NCBI GenBank assembly: GCA_012295275.1
Contig: CM022677.1
Span: 8,173,630-8,237,629 of the forward strand
DNA from: Chrysomallon squamiferum
Lineage: Eukaryota > Mollusca > Gastropoda > Neomphalida > Peltospiridae
Length of the DNA stretch: 64,000 nt
Direction: 5' to 3'
Below the pieces are notes generated by a model, which saw nothing but the letters and a program-made list of their open reading frames with translations, was not told where the DNA came from and did no database searches. Both the position numbers and the translations under genes were made by a program. Shown here one piece after another: positions 60,148 through 64,000 of this stretch (its first letter is position 1; every line of letters starts with the position of its first letter).

Positions 60148-60343
60148 CCATATTTGGTTTGGAAGAGCGCAGTCTTTTTTTTTAAATATCAAATATTTAA
60201 GACTGCTTGACAGAATTTACGTTTTTATTTAGTGTAGCTGTGCAGCTTAAACGAATAAACTGAGCGAAAATTACGTTCTGTCTTAGTAACAGCACCACTG
60301 TTAATATTGATGTTTTATTAAGTTTACCTCTGTTTTGCTTCAT

Positions 60344-60401
<58 letters not shown>

Positions 60402-60950
60402 AATCTTGGATACAGCTAGACGAATTTTATCGGTTTTTACAGATTAATTTTGATACTTTTAATAACAGTAAATATATTCGTTCAATTTCAAATTAACTGT
60501 GAAAACATCGCTCATCATAAATCTACCTGAACATCATTTATTTTCAACTTTTTAGTGTAACCTGTTCTGTTGTTAATCAAATATCACATTAATCTGGATC
60601 TGACCTTTTCATTTTATAACGGCATTGAGCAATCATAAAACCAGCGACGTTTATATTATAAACTGATACTGAGTGAAAATAACGTGATAGTAAATATTAT
60701 AATTTTAAGTTACATCATAGAATACATGCCTGGCCTCCTGAACTGGTGTTATATGAGGATGTTTTTAGTCAGCTAGACGAAATTGATTCATCCTATTAAA
60801 ACATTGTCTTTACTGTCAAGTAAATCTTACTCTTTCTTAATGATTATTTCAGGCATAGATTATTTAAACGATAACATTTTATTTTTGGTTGAACCACAGT
60901 TTATTCATATAAAAGTGAAATCTTACTTGTTTAAAGAAAGTAGGAGTAAT
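60148..60950. repeat. Segmental duplication, copy 2
   Basis: Shorter than copy 1 through deletions. An (AT)n(TAA)n tract at 60350-60403 replaces a short TATATA in copy 1. Confidence 0.85.
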
Positions 60951-63356
60951 TTTACACGGCGTTATGAAAATAATATTTATGTTACATGTTTTATGTTGTA
61001 AACAGAGGCGTAGCGGTAATATTATGTACTGAAAACACAGTGTATTGAAAAATAGATGTATTGTTTTTTAATTAACAATATTAGATAATTTTATTTTGCA
61101 TAATAAATAAATAAATAAATAATAAGCTTAATTTTTCATTAACAGGTATAACGTATCTAAAAAGTTGAATAATGAATCAACGTTTAATAATGTGTATTAT
61201 TCTCTTTTTTATTAAGATAGTAGAATTGCAGTTGATTGGTGAGAGGCTAGATTAAGATGAATTAATTTCACCATGTTATTGATATTTGCAAGTGCATCTT
61301 TCTCAAATACTAGAAAAGTCTAGAATATAGAGAAACATTAATAGACGTTTTTAGTATTAAAAGTAAAGTGAAAAGGCGAGGATGCGCGAGATGAATCTTG
61401 TTTATTATAACAAGTTCTGTAAATATACTGCGCAATTACAGATTAATTCTTAATTAACTATAGAAAGTGATATTCTATTATCTCCCCTAAAAATTAAATT
61501 GATAATTAGACAAATAATATTTAACTAGATACAACCCAGAGAGCTATATATTAATGTAAAAATATTACGGTTCTTTCGCTGAATTTAAATGCTTTAGTAT
61601 AAACAGGTCTGGTTGAAGCAACTAAACTATACATATTGTCGTTCAATTCCATTATATGTGGTAAACAGCGTTCATCATAATATCAAGAACATTTTTTTTC
61701 ATTACTGCAATTCAAAGGAAATATCGGTTGCCGTTTACAGGGACAAATAAATACATTTATTAATGTTAATATTAAGATCCTTCAGTATTTTAGGCATACG
61801 CAGAACCTCTCCCAGTGAGATAAAATATCATCGCTGTTTTATTATCAATGTTTTCTGCAATGTTTATCATTTCTTTTACTGAAGTTTTAATTACAGCGAC
61901 ACCTGCACTTATCACTGTAATCTGAGAGGTAGATAGGTAGGTGGATAGACAGATAGACAGACAGATAGATGGAGAGTGAGACACACATACAGACACACAG
62001 ACAGATAGAAAAACCCAAAACTGAACTGAATCATTAAAATGACGAATAAAAGAAAAGTTGTGAAAAGCGAGGTTAATGTGATATTATATAATAATGAATG
62101 TACAAACATTTTCTTACAAGTTCATTTGCCTATGAAATGTAAAATGTCTATCTATCTCTATGTCTATTAATGCATCTATCTGTCTAGTATTTAACTATAT
62201 ACATAAACACCGTCTCACTGATATGAACTTACGTATATAACTATCCTATAAGGTAAACACGTATACCAAAATATTTCTTTTCTATGTGTGTGTATGTCTA
62301 TGTATGTGTATGTGTCTATCTCTCTATCTGTTTATTTGTTGATAATTGTTTCTTTCTTTATAATGACTGTATACTGACATAACGATATTAACGATAAAAA
62401 CAACAACACTAATTGCAATAATACTAATTAAAATAATTAGTCCTAATCATAATACAAGTCAAATTGAAAACTTCAATAAACTAAACTCCTTGACAAATAT
62501 CACACAAGAATACAATGTCTTTAAAGTACCTCATCCTTTTGATTTTATTGCCCCAAGTGGTGGAGTAAAATAAAAAGCATATTTCTTGCCTAATTATCAC
62601 ATATTAATCAAGTTTCTTCTGCTGAACTTATAAACCGATTATATGTTTACCTGTTATAATTATCACTAACCTTATGTCTATAGGACTAAAAAATCACTTT
62701 TGAAACCTCAAAATGCAGTATAGCGACTGCAAGTCATAATATACCTAGGAGGCCAGAATTGCTCTGAGGCCAGAATTACCCCCAACTAAAAATAATTTTA
62801 GTGAATTTAAAATTCAGTGAATGATCTATATTCATGCGACTTGATTTTTTTTTTTTTTTTTTTTTTAAATTTTACCCAACACTCAGTCTTTTTTGTATAT
62901 TTACCAACGTGCGTGTTAAATAGAGTTATTTCTCTTAGACCACGAACTTCTGAAATAGATTACTCCTTGCACAGGCGAGGTGACGGTAAATTGGATTTGT
63001 TGCTTTTAGATGAAAATAACTAATTCTGTATAATGTTTTGTAGCAGACAGAACCAGCTTATTAACATTCCCTGCGTTTTCTTTTTCTTTTAACTAACCAG
63101 TTTCCTGTATTTTTGGTTTATTTAACGTGATATTATTATTTGATGAATTATTGTAAAATTGCTATTTCGTTTAATGTTTTTCATTTAATTTTTTAAATTT
63201 AATTAATTTATTTATTTCATTTAGTTTAGTCGAAAAAGTAGTTAGGAAAGGCACAAGAGATCACGGTTTTGTAATACGAACAACCATCTTTATCAGTGTA
63301 AATCATAAAAAGTTCTGAAAGTAGTCGTAAAATAATTGTATTTGGAAATTTTAAAA
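60951..63356. other. AT-rich intergenic stretch
   Basis: No gene is supported. It contains GATA/GACA steps at 61925-62005, a T-run at 62845-62866 and a CACTCAGTCTTTTTTGTATA block (62880) shared with 56948. Confidence 0.6.
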
Positions 63357-63420
63357 CTTCCGTGACATCACGGAAACTTCCGATCGAAATCCAAGATGGC
63401 AGCATCGAGCGCCGATCATT
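63357..63420 (+). promoter_or_regulatory. ETS/CRE/YY1-like promoter candidate
   Basis: Within 64 bp are ACTTCCG twice (ETS type), a palindrome TTCCGTGACATCACGGAA (8-bp arms, CRE-like core) and CCAAGATGGCAGC. The last is the YY1-type motif often placed at the start of TATA-less animal genes. The ATG in that motif opens 23 codons, beginning MAASSADHYLHTFKHLDLYN, to a TGA at 63477. CpG density is locally high for this window. The gene it might drive lies beyond the window end, or upstream if bidirectional. Confidence 0.45.
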
Positions 63421-63569
63421 ATTTACACACTTTTAAACATTTAGATCTTTATAATGCAATACTTCTACATGGATCATGAAAAGTAATTTGGAGAAATATG
63501 CCATATAACCAATGCCTCTTATACATAGATGGCTAATACTCTGTAGCAATTGCTGAAAACGTGGTAACA

Positions 63570-64000
63570 TGTTTTTATTTATTTATTTATTTTATTTTAT
63601 TTTTTTTTCGGTCCTTGACGTAATATGCCATCTCGTACCCATATAACAAAATAAAAGAAATAAGTAAATAAATAAAAATAAAATAAAATAATTGAAATAA
63701 AATAAATTAAAATGAAATAAATAATTTTCACTGACGCTAGTTGGAGGGATGGGTCTATCCATATACACACATACATACATACATGTATACATACAGACAC
63801 ACGTGTATAGGAATAATAATATATTTGTATGGTTAGAAGATGATTAGTATGTATATATATATATATATAAAAGGATAAGTAACTACATTTGTGTGTGTGC
63901 ATGTGTGTGTGTGTATAAAAGGGTGGATAGATGGTAGATGATAACAGACAGGTAAATTGATAGACAGAAGAAAGGTAGATCGATTACTAGAAAGATAGAT
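63570..64000. repeat. Low-complexity end region
   Basis: (TTTA)n, AAATAA runs, CATA/CACA steps at 63765-63805, (AT)n at 63851-63868, GT and GATA steps to the end. No gene is seen. Confidence 0.8.

Overview
This is a window of animal nuclear DNA. It is AT-rich, gene-poor, crowded with microsatellites, and contains spliced genes with GT/AG signals. A degenerate I-group LINE, a RING/NHL-repeat TRIM-like gene and a LigB-type dioxygenase gene fit a lophotrochozoan, most likely a mollusc. That placement is inference; I recognise no species-specific sequence. A 200-N assembly gap lies at 14897-15096.

Layout. (1) 1-14896, plus strand: part of a LigB-type extradiol dioxygenase-like gene. One exon is at 91-215, the next at 14428-14558, and a third probably starts at 14877 and runs into the gap. 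The 14.2-kb intron between the first two is mostly repeats. It holds a roughly 1-kb duplicated intron unit (left part 1-1944, right part 12187-12602, second copy 12603-13690). It also holds a 10.2-kb insertion (1945-12174) flanked by a 12-bp direct repeat and containing a broken ORF1/ORF2 LINE with two minisatellites. (2) 15097-16700: AT-rich DNA with an inverted partner 33 kb away. (3) 16.7-34.8 kb: a decayed tandem segmental duplication (about 16.7-24.2 versus 24.1-34.8 kb) laced with microsatellites and a small hAT-like MITE. Each copy carries what looks like the promoter/first exon of the next gene. (4) 33.5-37.1 kb, plus strand: a RING-coiled-coil-NHL gene without a B-box, with one single-base frame break. 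(5) 37.5-38.2 kb: a GC-richer dispersed repeat cluster. (6) 39.9-42.2 kb, minus strand: four exons of an MCC (mutated in colorectal cancers) homologue, two carrying frame lesions, with weaker exon candidates up to 44.9 kb. (7) 46.8-47.1 and 51.3-55.1 kb, plus strand: coding-like exon fragments I cannot name. (8) 55.2-64.0 kb: mostly non-coding, with tandem and segmental duplications. A compact CpG-containing, ETS/CRE/YY1-like promoter candidate lies at 63357-63420.

The genes do not form a pathway. A dioxygenase-like enzyme, a likely ubiquitin ligase and a scaffold protein lie next to one another, as is usual in animal genomes. The main story is structural: repeated local duplication, with paralogous copies that still show the sites as they were before later insertions or deletions.
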